Below are positions 47,013 through 56,924 of a stretch of 64,000 nucleotides of DNA, piece by piece (position 1 is the first letter of the stretch; each line of letters begins with the position of its first letter). Source of the DNA: Pseudomonas sp. R28(2017). Its GTDB lineage: Bacteria > Pseudomonadota > Gammaproteobacteria > Pseudomonadales > Pseudomonadaceae. The notes under the pieces were generated by a model that saw nothing but the letters and a program-made list of their open reading frames with translations, had not been told where the DNA came from and ran no database searches. A program made the translations under genes and the position numbers. Location of the stretch: contig NZ_NEHW01000005.1 of NCBI RefSeq assembly GCF_002112505.1, forward strand, positions 62,001-126,000, given 5' to 3'.

Positions 47013-49891
47013 ACCGATTTCCCTGCATTAAAGTTGACCAGGCGAATGATCGAGTCGTCGCCGGCAGTTGGCCGTGAAGGCACACTGTGCACTAAAACGT
47101 TTCGATCACCGATCGTGGCGGAAGGCAGATAATCGAGTTGAACCACGTGGACATTGCCCTGCGCATCACGCAACTGCACGCGCAACGGTTTTGTCAGCTT
47201 GGACAACGCTGTCGAGTCCACCTCTCTCAGTTTGCGATTCATATTTCGGTAGTTGGCAATCACCAACAGCCCTGCTTCATATTGCGAGCGCACAGGGCGC
47301 TGGTAATCTTCAGAACCCAGGACATCCTTGATGAGTTTATCGAAGGAAACAACACGAGGCTCCGGGTCGCCGTGATTCTGGAAAATCCACCCTGTGTAAC
47401 TGTGGAAACGCTCGTTGAGGTAGGGGCTTTCCCAACGCGCTAGCGAGGTATTCAAGTAGCCGCCATCAGCATTGGCGTTGGCCTCGACAAACTCCGCTGT
47501 GTAGAAAGTTCCATTCTTGTAGTCCAGCAACCAGTAATCTTCAGTGACCGGGTGCAAGTCGAAGTCGTCATGTTCCGGGTCCGCCCCGCCCAGGTTACCC
47601 CCACCACCATCAACGCGCTTGCGAATCAACGTATAGTCGCTGGACTTAAACGGCTCCGGTGTCCGTACCTGAACTTCGATGGTGGCGTTGCGATGAGCAG
47701 TGGCATTGGAGTAGAACCAGCGGCCACTCGCGGACTGGAAACCGGCGTAAAACACTTGCGAGCCGGATGTGCCGCGACGGTGCAGGTATAGCGTCTGGCG
47801 TATGGTCCGCTCCTCCGGACCACGCGGCGTGACAGGTTGCATGGAGCCTTCATTGGCCAGTATGAAACGGTTCGGCCTCAGGCTAGTGCGCCAGACATTG
47901 CCATACCCCGAGCCGATCCCTTCTTCGTTGTCGCACAGGCTGGCAATCTTCTGCCCCGCGCGATCGAAAAGCGTGATCGTGGCCATTTCTGCCGGGTTCA
48001 ACTTGTAGTCTTTGCGATCCACTTGCATGGTTTCCACGGTGATCTCGATTTCCAGTTGCTGAAAGCCACTGGAACCGACTATTCCACGCACGCCCTCCGG
48101 GCTCTTGCCAACCGTGATGGAGAAGCTCTGGAGCTCCACCCAACTGCTCAGTGGCTGCACGGGTGTCTCTTTCAACACGCTATAGCCTGATGCGAACACC
48201 ACACCATTGCGGACCACTTCGCAGGCGACCACATTGGGTTGCTGTATGCGTTGTGTAGAGGCAGTGAACTGTCCCGACTGGGTGACATCTCCGGGGCCTG
48301 ACAACATTCGCCAGCGCCGCTTTTCATTGGGCATGATGCGGTTCACTTCGCGCAGCTGGGTAGTGCCACCGAAGGCGTGTTTCGGCACGAAGGGTGGCTC
48401 GAGCGCCAGCAGTGGCTGGTTGTGAACCAGGACCAGCGCAGTACGGTTCTGCTCCGCTGACTGAGCCTGCAGTTCCTGCACGCTCATGACGCGTCGGTGA
48501 GCTTGCCTGCCAGGTACAAACCTTGATCGCCCGCCACCCACGTACGCCAACTCACCCAACGGCTGGCCCAGCAAGCGGAACCTGACCGGATCATTGCCCG
48601 CGTTCCACACGTCTACCCCGCTTGCACTCTGCGTGGGCTGATAGGCGCCGACAACGGGCATCGGCAGTACCTGCGCCGATGTCACCAGCAAGCGTGCAGC
48701 GGCCTTGTAGATATCGTTACCTTTCTTGAATTCCGCAGTAACGATGACGGTCTGCACATCCTCCCCCACCTCATCCTCAGCAGGAGCCGTGTAAAGGCCA
48801 TTGGCGGTGATCGTGCCATGGCCTTTATCGTCATGGCTGTGTGGGTTGAGCGCTGACCAAGCGCTGGCTTTCAGTACCTTGTCCTCACCATCGTGCAGCA
48901 CGAACTGCTGAGTTTTGCCGGCCGGTACGACCACACCCATGGCCGGCTTTACCTTCAAGCTCATGAGCAACGGATTTATGTTGCCGAAAAGGGCCCGATC
49001 CAGCGGCGTGTGGTCTGCCGTCTTGACGAAGGCATTGAGCTCCGGAAACAGCAGGGTGGCGAGAAGCTCGAAGCCTTCTTCGGAGGCGTAGCCCAACAGG
49101 TCCTTGTTCAGCACCAGCGTGGCCGAATAGTCGCCATCGGGGATCAGATAGGGGTACGCTTCATCAGGTTGTTGGCCATCACTCGCGTTGCCACGCAAGC
49201 GCATTAACACCAACACCGCGCCATCGCCGTAATTATCTGCGTTTCGTATGCGCGCACCGGGGGCCGCCTGGGTGCGTAGAATGAAGTGGGTAGGGGTCAA
49301 CTCGTCATAACCCTCGAAGTCCACCGTGCCTAGTTCAAACATCACGCAGCGCGCCGGCATGCCGCCTAGCCAGGCTCCCAGTGCCTTGTCCAGCTGCTGG
49401 TGAAGATAATCCTTGTCCTCGTCATCAAAGAGATCGCTGGTGAATTCTGCTCCCCTGGCCAGGTTCAGCGCGACCCGACCATAAGGGGCGACCTCACCGC
49501 GAACGGTTTCCAGGTCGACCTCCATTGACAGTGAGTGCCCCTGCGCTTCGGTGATCACGTAGCTGCGCAGCAGTTCCCCGTTGAAGGTCAGCGTGCCCGC
49601 GATGATGTTCATGGTCAGCGTGGCCTTGGAGTTGCTGACAGAGGCGTTGCTGAATGACAACAAAGGTGTACCGAATTCGAGCCCTGTCACCGAAACCGTC
49701 TGGCCTGCGGCCTTGCGTTTCAGAATGTCGCTGAATGGCGGGAGAAAGTTGTTCTGCGCAAGGCGTTGCAGATACTGCTGCTCCAGCAAGCGATTGAGCT
49801 GGGCACGGCTGTAAGCCGCGACCGCACCCCAGCCAAGCGTCACCGACTCTTTACGCATTTTTTCAAGCAGTACTTCCAATGAATTGGACAT
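47009..49891 (-). CDS. Large protein A of the paralogous trio (possible TULIP/P47-like)
   Basis: 960 residues; no signal peptide. Residues 20-33 (GWGAVAAYSRAQLN) match the motif shared with proteins B and C; PLLSFSNASVSNSKATLTM and YPYLIPDGDYSATLVL are further shared blocks. An Ig-like module (VVPAGKTQQFVL...GTITANGLYTAPA) lies about 315-400. It alone has a ~400-residue extra C-terminal part (for instance TITLFDRAGQKIASLCDN and GYLNTSLARWESPYLNERF). GGAGG before the ATG at 49891, which is 4 bases after the gene B stop. Role inferred only from its neighbours. Confidence 0.8.
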   Translation of the reverse strand: MSNSLEVLLEKMRKESVTLGWGAVAAYSRAQLNRLLEQQYLQRLAQNNFLPPFSDILKRKAAGQTVSVTGLEFGTPLLSFSNASVSNSKATLTMNIIAGTLTFNGELLRSYVITEAQGHSLSMEVDLETVRGEVAPYGRVALNLARGAEFTSDLFDDEDKDYLHQQLDKALGAWLGGMPARCVMFELGTVDFEGYDELTPTHFILRTQAAPGARIRNADNYGDGAVLVLMRLRGNASDGQQPDEAYPYLIPDGDYSATLVLNKDLLGYASEEGFELLATLLFPELNAFVKTADHTPLDRALFGNINPLLMSLKVKPAMGVVVPAGKTQQFVLHDGEDKVLKASAWSALNPHSHDDKGHGTITANGLYTAPAEDEVGEDVQTVIVTAEFKKGNDIYKAAARLLVTSAQVLPMPVVGAYQPTQSASGVDVWNAGNDPVRFRLLGQPLGELAYVGGGRSRFVPGRQAHRRVMSVQELQAQSAEQNRTALVLVHNQPLLALEPPFVPKHAFGGTTQLREVNRIMPNEKRRWRMLSGPGDVTQSGQFTASTQRIQQPNVVACEVVRNGVVFASGYSVLKETPVQPLSSWVELQSFSITVGKSPEGVRGIVGSSGFQQLEIEITVETMQVDRKDYKLNPAEMATITLFDRAGQKIASLCDNEEGIGSGYGNVWRTSLRPNRFILANEGSMQPVTPRGPEERTIRQTLYLHRRGTSGSQVFYAGFQSASGRWFYSNATAHRNATIEVQVRTPEPFKSSDYTLIRKRVDGGGGNLGGADPEHDDFDLHPVTEDYWLLDYKNGTFYTAEFVEANANADGGYLNTSLARWESPYLNERFHSYTGWIFQNHGDPEPRVVSFDKLIKDVLGSEDYQRPVRSQYEAGLLVIANYRNMNRKLREVDSTALSKLTKPLRVQLRDAQGNVHVVQLDYLPSATIGDRNVLVHSVPSRPTAGDDSIIRLVNFNAGKSV

Positions 49892-49895
49892 TGCA

Positions 49896-52325
49896 TCAAC
49901 CTCCAATCGATGGTGAAGGGGCAACGCGCAGGCCTGCCGGATTGGCCGCGCGCCGCATGGCTGTGAAATGCAGGGACAAAGGCAGCTGCAGCAGCAGGTG
50001 GCCTTCGAAAATGAACTCGGTATCCGGTAGCACCCATTTGCCGAGGATCAGGGCGAAACGTGCATTGGAATCATCAGAGGGCGGGGTGTAGCAGTCGTCG
50101 TTTTCGCCATCGAGCGTGCCGGTACCCGCTATCGGTAGCGTCCACTCCACGCCCTCCAGGTCTTTACCATAGGCGCGCCCCTGCAACTGCCACTTGCCGT
50201 CTTGCTGCCGGGTAAGCGTCACCGTCATTTCCGGGCCGCGCTGGCGCACCAGCACGTAGATCGAGCGCATCTCGTCTGTCAGCGTGTTGCGCACCCGCAC
50301 TTCGTCGAGCACATAGGTCTGGTTGCCTTCCACCTGGGCACCTGTGCTGTAGCTGCAACGCTTGCCACTCGCGTCAGGCACTACCGAACCGCGCCCATCT
50401 TCGTCTGCATCAGCCACCGTCCACTCCAGGGTGCCGTCCAGGGTGCCGGCCGTCAGGGGAAAAGTGTCATTGACGTAGCACACCTGAACCAGCGGGTTGA
50501 CCGTCATTGCAGAGGGCTGCACGGTGACCAGCGTGGTGCTGTGCGAACCGGTCTTCGAGTGAGTGGCGACGACCATGACTCGCATCGGTTCGTCCCCCAT
50601 GGCATGCGCTGGAGGAGCACGATATTCACCGGTAGCGGGATCGAGCCGGCCAAGGTCGCCGACGCTTCCAGGAAGCTCCCGCAACGACCATGTCACCTCT
50701 TCCAGCGGCGGATCGACGGTAAAGGTGTGCCGCTGCGCAGGGGCCAGTTTCAGGTGCGGATCGACGAGACGAAAACCTGCAGCGCCGCGGTGGCTGGCAA
50801 ACAAGGCCAAACCATCGGGCATTTCGAGCCGGAAAGGCGCGAGGCGGTGCCCCCCTGCCAGCGTAACGCCGTCCAGTACTTGCTCCGGAATCAACGCAGT
50901 CAGCTGCTTGGCCAGGCCTTCCAGCACCGCCTGCTTGATCACGTATGCGACAAACGCGCAGGTCTCATCGCGCAGCTCGGCTGGCATGTCGTTCGGCAGG
51001 CCGCTGACGGCGGTCACTTCGGCTGCCTGTTGCCATGGCCACATCACTTGCCCGAGCAGCATGCCGCCAGCGCTTTCCTCGGATGATGTCGGTTCATTCA
51101 GGTAGAACAGGGTTTGCAGGTCGAACTGGAAGGTCGCCGCGTGCGTCAGCCAGGCTCCCCCCGACTTAGGTCTGTAGCTCAGAGACAGGGTGCAATAGGA
51201 CTTCCAGTGCTGACGCACTTCATCACGCTCGAACGAGATGCTCAGAGGCGATTGGAAATCGGCCTGAGATTCCTGGCCCTGAGCATTGCTCAAGGCTGAC
51301 GTGCAGCAGCAACATCCCTGGCCATGCTGGCTGGCGATACGCGGGTTGGTATCGGCAGCAAGCGGCGCACCGGCCACGGCAATGTCGAACCCATCACATT
51401 TGAATTCATGACCGTTGCCTTCGTAGGTGCTGGGGTGCACACGCAGCAGGCCAGCCTTGGCATCCAGGCGCTGCAGATTGTTGTCGGTGTCGTACGTGGC
51501 GTCGAACGCCCCACCTTCAAGCATATGCTCAAGGCCGACTCCGTAGGCGGCCCGGTGCAGGAAGCGCGAACTCAACAACACACTGCTACTGACCGGTTGT
51601 TCCAGGTCGTCAGGTAGCAGAAAAGGGTACCCGGAGTCCTCGCCAGGGAAGTTGCCCGTCGGCCCGCTGTGTACGCCTGCGAATATGACTAACGCGGGAT
51701 TGCCGTTGGCTTTGCTGACATGAGTGCGCACTTCAGTACGCCGCACTTGCAGGTAAGAGTTGAGGGGCAGTGGCCTGAACGTCACCAACGGATAGACTTG
51801 CCGGGCACTGCCCAGCCCGCTGAGCACATCCTTGAAGAAGCGCCCGGCGGCCAGGCGCTGGGGTAGGCTGCCGCCCAGATCGAGTTCGGTATCAGTGCCT
51901 TCGCGCAGGTCTGCCCTGACGCCATGGGCATCTGTGTCAAGCACCAATGCCTGCGACACTGGCAACGGGTCCAGCGCATCATGCACCGCCAGACCGAGCA
52001 GGCCGTCTGCCTTGTCCACGACCAAGTGCGTACCACCGTCCAGGGTGATACGTTGCTGGACCTTTGCCGAGGCATGCCCTGGCTCCGTGGCCACCAGTAG
52101 TGGTGGCCCCATGCGGTAGCCCGTGAGGATGTGAGTGACGCCGGAACCCGGCAGGACGATCTCGCCTTCGATATCGTCCCGGACGCTATCTTCCTGCGTG
52201 TAGTGGGCCTGCTCGACCAGGTGGTTCAGTTGGTCGGGACGTGTGGCAAATGTGAAGTCCCAGTTCAGATGACTCGGTTGCTGCTTCATCCAAGCCGTGA
52301 TGACCGACAGATAATTGGTAGCCAT
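49896..52325 (-). CDS. Large protein B of the paralogous trio (possible TULIP/P47-like)
   Basis: 809 residues; no signal peptide. Residues 21-34 (NWDFTFATRPDQLN) resemble the N-terminal motif I associate with clostridial P47/OrfX2 proteins; YPFLLPDD (233-240) aligns with A and C. Four consecutive Cys (338-341, HGQGCCCCTS) are unusual. The second half has Ig-like modules (FTVDPPLEEVTWSL...LDPATGEYRAPP; FPLTAGTLDGTLEWTV) and ends in FIFEGHLLLQLPLSLH, shared with C. Not recognised by name. 59 bases separate it from gene C. Confidence 0.8.
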   Translation of the reverse strand: MATNYLSVITAWMKQQPSHLNWDFTFATRPDQLNHLVEQAHYTQEDSVRDDIEGEIVLPGSGVTHILTGYRMGPPLLVATEPGHASAKVQQRITLDGGTHLVVDKADGLLGLAVHDALDPLPVSQALVLDTDAHGVRADLREGTDTELDLGGSLPQRLAAGRFFKDVLSGLGSARQVYPLVTFRPLPLNSYLQVRRTEVRTHVSKANGNPALVIFAGVHSGPTGNFPGEDSGYPFLLPDDLEQPVSSSVLLSSRFLHRAAYGVGLEHMLEGGAFDATYDTDNNLQRLDAKAGLLRVHPSTYEGNGHEFKCDGFDIAVAGAPLAADTNPRIASQHGQGCCCCTSALSNAQGQESQADFQSPLSISFERDEVRQHWKSYCTLSLSYRPKSGGAWLTHAATFQFDLQTLFYLNEPTSSEESAGGMLLGQVMWPWQQAAEVTAVSGLPNDMPAELRDETCAFVAYVIKQAVLEGLAKQLTALIPEQVLDGVTLAGGHRLAPFRLEMPDGLALFASHRGAAGFRLVDPHLKLAPAQRHTFTVDPPLEEVTWSLRELPGSVGDLGRLDPATGEYRAPPAHAMGDEPMRVMVVATHSKTGSHSTTLVTVQPSAMTVNPLVQVCYVNDTFPLTAGTLDGTLEWTVADADEDGRGSVVPDASGKRCSYSTGAQVEGNQTYVLDEVRVRNTLTDEMRSIYVLVRQRGPEMTVTLTRQQDGKWQLQGRAYGKDLEGVEWTLPIAGTGTLDGENDDCYTPPSDDSNARFALILGKWVLPDTEFIFEGHLLLQLPLSLHFTAMRRAANPAGLRVAPSPSIGG

Positions 52326-52384
52326 GATTTAGCCCTGTTCCATTGATGTGCTGGACAGCATTCGTGCATGTGAATGCTGCACCG

Positions 52385-54865
52385 TTAGCGGCGCAGTACA
52401 CGTTGTGCAGACTGTTCCAGAGTCTGATAAGCGTTGACGTGTGCACCGAGCGGGAGCGGCAACACGATGAAACCCTCGAAGTTGAAGGGGAAACCCGGGA
52501 GGGGCTCCCAGAAGGCGCGGACCACGCAGAAATGTGCGGAACTCTCGGCATTTGCCTGGTAGTACCATTTGCCGTCCTGGTCTTTGCCGGTGCGGCCCGG
52601 GCCATGCTCGACTGTCAGCTCACTGACGCCGGCCTGCCCCCCCGCACTGATCGATAGCCAGACTCTGCCCAACGTGTCATCGCGCTTGTCCACCAGCACG
52701 TCGGCGGGGCGTTTTTCGGTCATTTGAGTGACGATACACAGCGTTCGACGCTCATCGGTCAGGCTGTTGCTAACCTCTACCTCCTCGATCAGGAACGATT
52801 TGCCTTCCAGGTCCTTGTCCTCTTCCCCTTCCTTTTTTTTGTAAGGTACATAGGTGTTGGTCTTACCCGTCTTACCAGGCAACTCGCCAAAGTGTTTTGA
52901 TCCCAGAATGCGCCAATGCAGTTCAGCACCCGCTATGTGATCGCCCTTCAGACTGATCCCCTCGTCACCCGATTGACACACCTCCAGCAAAGGGCTGCAC
53001 TGGAGGCCGTTCTTGAGCACGGTGAGCAGGGCGGAATTGTAAAACCCGGTGTACGGATTAGTGGCGGTAACCCGAACGCGAGTGAATTCACCCTTGATTG
53101 CGGTGCTGCCCGGCGCCAGATACAAGCCGTGGGTGTTCTGGTCAAAATGGCCCGCATCTGCCGCGCCATCAGCCGACTCGACCGACCACTCCACACCGGA
53201 TTGCGGAGGAACGCACGCAAGCTGCAACTTTTGGCCGTGGAGCAGTTCTTTTTCCAGCGGTGTCACGGTGAACGTGGTCGACCGTGGGTCGACATGGCCG
53301 AAACACACGATGTCACGGGGCATGTGCTGCTCGCGGCTCAATATTGCGCCGCCGAAGTTCAGCTTGATGGTGTTCTCGACCACCTCATCCAAACGTAGCT
53401 CGCTTGGAAGATCTTTGGCGAGCGCGGCCCTGATCGGCCCAAAAGCATTGGATTTGAAAAGACTAACTTGGCCACTGTAGGCGAGTAGCACAGCAAAGAA
53501 AAAATGCCCCAGATCCAACGGACTACCCGACGACTCAGGGTCAAATGAAAAGAGCCGTTCAGGGTCCTTGATCATTCCTGAGCGTGCATCAAAGCTGGAC
53601 AATTCCAACTTGGCGCCATTTATATTATTTACCCGCCACTCGCCATTGATATTTAAACTGGTTTTACATTTCCAGATTCCGAGTAAAAATTTTGGGTTTA
53701 TCCAAGGGGCCGGTGCGTAGCTGAGCTCCCTGTAACTTTGCACCCGCGTGAAAACCTCATGCGAATCAACCGCCAGTTTCAGCGTGACGCGATCTGCCAT
53801 TGCATTGATTGTCAATCGTCCTGCGATGGGTACCTCATCTGTAATCATCAGAGTTTCAGCTTCACAGTGAACGCTTCCGTCCTCGGTTTCGTTCTGATAA
53901 CTCTCTGTGATGACCTCTGACTGGTAGGCCAATTTCCCCGCTGTTGCGATTGCCGATAGCCCACCGCCTGGTGTCCGCTCAATCTTGAACTCGACATTTT
54001 GGAAAATGTCACGCGGAAGGTTTCTAATCACGGTCGCAAGCGCGACGCGCATGCGCTCAAAAAAAACACTCGCCGAATAATGGTCACTGTCATCAGGAAT
54101 CAAGTAGCGGTATTCCGGCCCTGGGGTATCAGGCTTGCCGATGCCTGCAACCATGTTGACCAATCCCAGTATCGCGCCGTCAACCTCCTCATCACCGTCT
54201 TCCATCGGCGATTGCTTGACTGCAGGATTGCGCTGAGTAAACAGTAGGAACGACTCGGGTCGAAGCAGTTCATCATCACCGTGCTCGATACGCCCCAGCG
54301 ACCAGATTCGTTTCGATTCGGGCAACGCCTTGAACAATGTCTTGAAAAAGTCGCCTCCCAGTTCCTGAATACGTCTGGAATCGGAGAAGGTCAAGACGAA
54401 ATCATCACTGTTACGCAAATCGAGGATCAGGTTTGCATCCGCACTCACATAACCTGGCACGTCTGTCATCTTGAGCCGCAGGCGCAACTCCGGGCCCACC
54501 AGGGGTTCGATCCGATCAATCCGCTGGGGGTACCAATGGGCGCCGACCTGCTTCAAACCCACCTGGTTACCACCCACAATCTTCATGCGCAGACTGGCCC
54601 GTGAGCTGTCAATGTCGGCGTTGTCAAATGACAGGCGCGGGTGATCCAGAATAAAGTTGTGCATATAAACTTTATAGCCGTTATCCGCAGGCGTTTCGCC
54701 ATTGACCGGGTCCAGGTAGGAATCAGTATTAAATCGGCTAATGTAAATTTGGGTCAACAAGGCGTTGAGTTTGTTCTTGCTGATGGCAAAAATATTATCA
54801 CAGTTCAGCATTCGATCGCCGGACGCTAACCACGCCAACAGCGCGGACTTTGAATTGTTCGACAT
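52385..54865 (-). CDS. Large protein C of the paralogous trio (possible TULIP/P47-like)
   Basis: 826 residues; no signal peptide. Residues 21-34 (NCDNIFAISKNKLN) are in the same register as in B; PRLSFDNADIDSSRASLRM and YRYLIPDDSDHYSASVFF align with A. Ig-like modules in the second half (LLHGQKLQLACVPPQSGVEW; HFDQNTHGLYLAPGS; SLKGDHIAGAELHW) and a closing FNFEGFIVLPLPLGAH like B. Parts of the gene are less GC-rich than the rest of the operon. TTGGAGGTGA precedes the ATG. Function unknown. Confidence 0.8.
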   Translation of the reverse strand: MSNNSKSALLAWLASGDRMLNCDNIFAISKNKLNALLTQIYISRFNTDSYLDPVNGETPADNGYKVYMHNFILDHPRLSFDNADIDSSRASLRMKIVGGNQVGLKQVGAHWYPQRIDRIEPLVGPELRLRLKMTDVPGYVSADANLILDLRNSDDFVLTFSDSRRIQELGGDFFKTLFKALPESKRIWSLGRIEHGDDELLRPESFLLFTQRNPAVKQSPMEDGDEEVDGAILGLVNMVAGIGKPDTPGPEYRYLIPDDSDHYSASVFFERMRVALATVIRNLPRDIFQNVEFKIERTPGGGLSAIATAGKLAYQSEVITESYQNETEDGSVHCEAETLMITDEVPIAGRLTINAMADRVTLKLAVDSHEVFTRVQSYRELSYAPAPWINPKFLLGIWKCKTSLNINGEWRVNNINGAKLELSSFDARSGMIKDPERLFSFDPESSGSPLDLGHFFFAVLLAYSGQVSLFKSNAFGPIRAALAKDLPSELRLDEVVENTIKLNFGGAILSREQHMPRDIVCFGHVDPRSTTFTVTPLEKELLHGQKLQLACVPPQSGVEWSVESADGAADAGHFDQNTHGLYLAPGSTAIKGEFTRVRVTATNPYTGFYNSALLTVLKNGLQCSPLLEVCQSGDEGISLKGDHIAGAELHWRILGSKHFGELPGKTGKTNTYVPYKKKEGEEDKDLEGKSFLIEEVEVSNSLTDERRTLCIVTQMTEKRPADVLVDKRDDTLGRVWLSISAGGQAGVSELTVEHGPGRTGKDQDGKWYYQANAESSAHFCVVRAFWEPLPGFPFNFEGFIVLPLPLGAHVNAYQTLEQSAQRVLRR

Positions 54866-54892
54866 ACGTCACCTCCAAATGAAATTATGTTC

Positions 54893-56701
54893 TCAGTCAT
54901 CCAGATCTATATCTGGAGAGCGGAAGTCCCGCCACGTCTCGCCATCATCGAAACTAAGAGACGGTGTCACCCTCAGCTTACCGTTCAAATCCAGGCCAGC
55001 GAGAAACGCTTTGGGAAGTAGCGCTTCAATACCACCCGCGTAATACTCATCTTCAGTCACCTGCGCCGTGCGCGGACGTAGAACATGCGTGGCAGGTTTA
55101 CCGGGTTTCGGCGTACCCTCGGCCACGATGCCGAGTCGCTGACCTTCTGCCATGAAACTCCAACTTCCCAGCGTGCAGCTGGCGCCTTGCTTTGGCACTT
55201 TGCTCAACGACAATGTCTGATTTTCGACGCCTTCAATCTGAATAGGGGGGTAGCTTTCAGCATCAAAATCGGCCACCTGCAGGTCGAACTTTTCCGATTC
55301 CCGAGGCGCCTCACCGAGACGCGTCAGCGTGTAATACACTTTAATCCGCCTGCCCAAGTTGGCAGCCATTGCCGATCGCGGCATTTTGAACAAGCGCCGG
55401 TCGCCAGAAACAGGCTGTGGCACAATGGCGCTCCCTGTACTGCCGTGCCCCTCCCAGTGCATGTAGACCTGCGGCGCCGGCAGCTCTCCCTCGCCGAGTT
55501 CTGCATCCGCTGGAATTCTTACTTCAGCACCATTGTTCAAGTTGCGGGGGTGGACCGTGCCCTGGTGAGATTCGTCACCGGGCTCTTGCACTGCATGTTT
55601 AATCACCGGCAGAGGAAGGTGCAGTTTGCGTTGCAATATCACAGTGAGCACCTCAGAGCGCTTCTGCACACCTTGCCGCGCGAACTCATAGCTGAAAGCG
55701 ACCTGCTTGCCGCGGTTCTCGTCACTCTGCAGCCACGCGCGTTCCAACCGCACGGCAATCCGCCCGCCGTCCAGGGAGCTGACATCTGCGCGCACACCTC
55801 GCAATGTCACTTCAGGGCCCACTGCGTAGAGCATCAGTGAATCGCCCACCTGCAAGTCCGGGTCAACTTCCAGTTCCAACCACACCCCGTCCTTATAGGC
55901 CTCGTCATCGGGGTCCAGGGCGCCACCCGTAAACCCGTCAATATTGGGTGCCCGCAACAGTGGCGCACGTGGCGGGTCGGTAGCTTCGGGCCAGACAATA
56001 TCGAAGCGCTGCACGGGTGATTGAATGGAAGCGCCATTGGCGAACGTGATGGAGTACTGCAACAACCCGTAGCCATACAGATAGTTGTATACATCGCTAT
56101 ATTCCAGGTGCCACAACAGTGGCTGGCCGATGTCACGTTCCTCGACCACATGGTTCTGCTGAATCGGCGTGCCTTCTGAAAACTCGTCATAGAAGGGCGT
56201 CCAGGTCAGGGTAAACTCATCACCCGTGCTCATGGCCGCATAAGGCGCTGTTGCCAACAGCACGCCTTCAGTGTTCAGCTCACTGGCATCAATTACACAC
56301 TCGTGGGCGTCCTGAAGATGGGCGACAGCGAGTGACAACTGGCCAGCGTCCGGCCGCTGGACATAGAAGGCCCGACGTTTGGACTCCTCGCTCAGCGGGT
56401 CGCCTGATAACGTTACTTGCATGTACGAGTAAAAGACTTGCCCTCCGCGTAAGGCCATGATCCGGTCGTTTGATACTGGAAACATCCAGCCCTTGAGGGG
56501 ATCCACGCGAAGGACTTGGCGAATGCCAATAATATCATCGACCGAATTATCTGCCCGACACCCCCGCCAGTTGACATCTATGTAATGGCCCACAGCGATA
56601 CCGGGGTAGTTGATCCACGTCGACAGCGCTTCCAGGCCTAGTTTATCCAAGTTGACTGAGTTGCTCCGCTCATCAAGGTGCTCGACCTCTGGCATTTCCA
56701 T
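54893..56701 (-). CDS. Ig-like beta-repeat protein, first gene of the leftward operon
   Basis: 602 residues from the ATG at 56701 (GGAGAC eight bases before); an upstream GTG lacks a ribosome site. Built of about four all-beta repeats, each with a motif such as GHYIDVNWRG, GDEFTLTWTPF and GDSLMLYAVG, like the repeats in the 671-residue protein downstream of the second RHS gene. No signal peptide or enzyme motif. Probably structural or adhesive. It is 27 bases upstream of gene C. Confidence 0.8.
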   Translation of the reverse strand: MEMPEVEHLDERSNSVNLDKLGLEALSTWINYPGIAVGHYIDVNWRGCRADNSVDDIIGIRQVLRVDPLKGWMFPVSNDRIMALRGGQVFYSYMQVTLSGDPLSEESKRRAFYVQRPDAGQLSLAVAHLQDAHECVIDASELNTEGVLLATAPYAAMSTGDEFTLTWTPFYDEFSEGTPIQQNHVVEERDIGQPLLWHLEYSDVYNYLYGYGLLQYSITFANGASIQSPVQRFDIVWPEATDPPRAPLLRAPNIDGFTGGALDPDDEAYKDGVWLELEVDPDLQVGDSLMLYAVGPEVTLRGVRADVSSLDGGRIAVRLERAWLQSDENRGKQVAFSYEFARQGVQKRSEVLTVILQRKLHLPLPVIKHAVQEPGDESHQGTVHPRNLNNGAEVRIPADAELGEGELPAPQVYMHWEGHGSTGSAIVPQPVSGDRRLFKMPRSAMAANLGRRIKVYYTLTRLGEAPRESEKFDLQVADFDAESYPPIQIEGVENQTLSLSKVPKQGASCTLGSWSFMAEGQRLGIVAEGTPKPGKPATHVLRPRTAQVTEDEYYAGGIEALLPKAFLAGLDLNGKLRVTPSLSFDDGETWRDFRSPDIDLDD

Positions 56702-56924
56702 TAATGCGTCTCCGTTGCAAATCACGGCCAATTGGCAAGTTGAGCTAGATATAGCACCCGCCCTGTCGGTCGACACCTGGCAAAACTGCTAGGTGCCAGC
56801 CCACGCAAGTTCATCTACTGTCGACCCATATCGCAGCCGTTGCGCTGCCCTGTACCAACCCTGTACGACCCGAGCGCAATGAAACGGCTTTGTTCATTCC
56901 TCATGCACAGCGAGACACCCCCTC
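56702..56924. other. Divergent promoter region of the RHS locus
   Basis: 223 bases between the two RHS operons, without a gene. A dyad (cacctggc...gctaggtg near 56777-56798) and TATAGC-like boxes are present, but no pair of -35/-10 elements is convincing. Shared control of both operons would be expected here. Confidence 0.55.
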
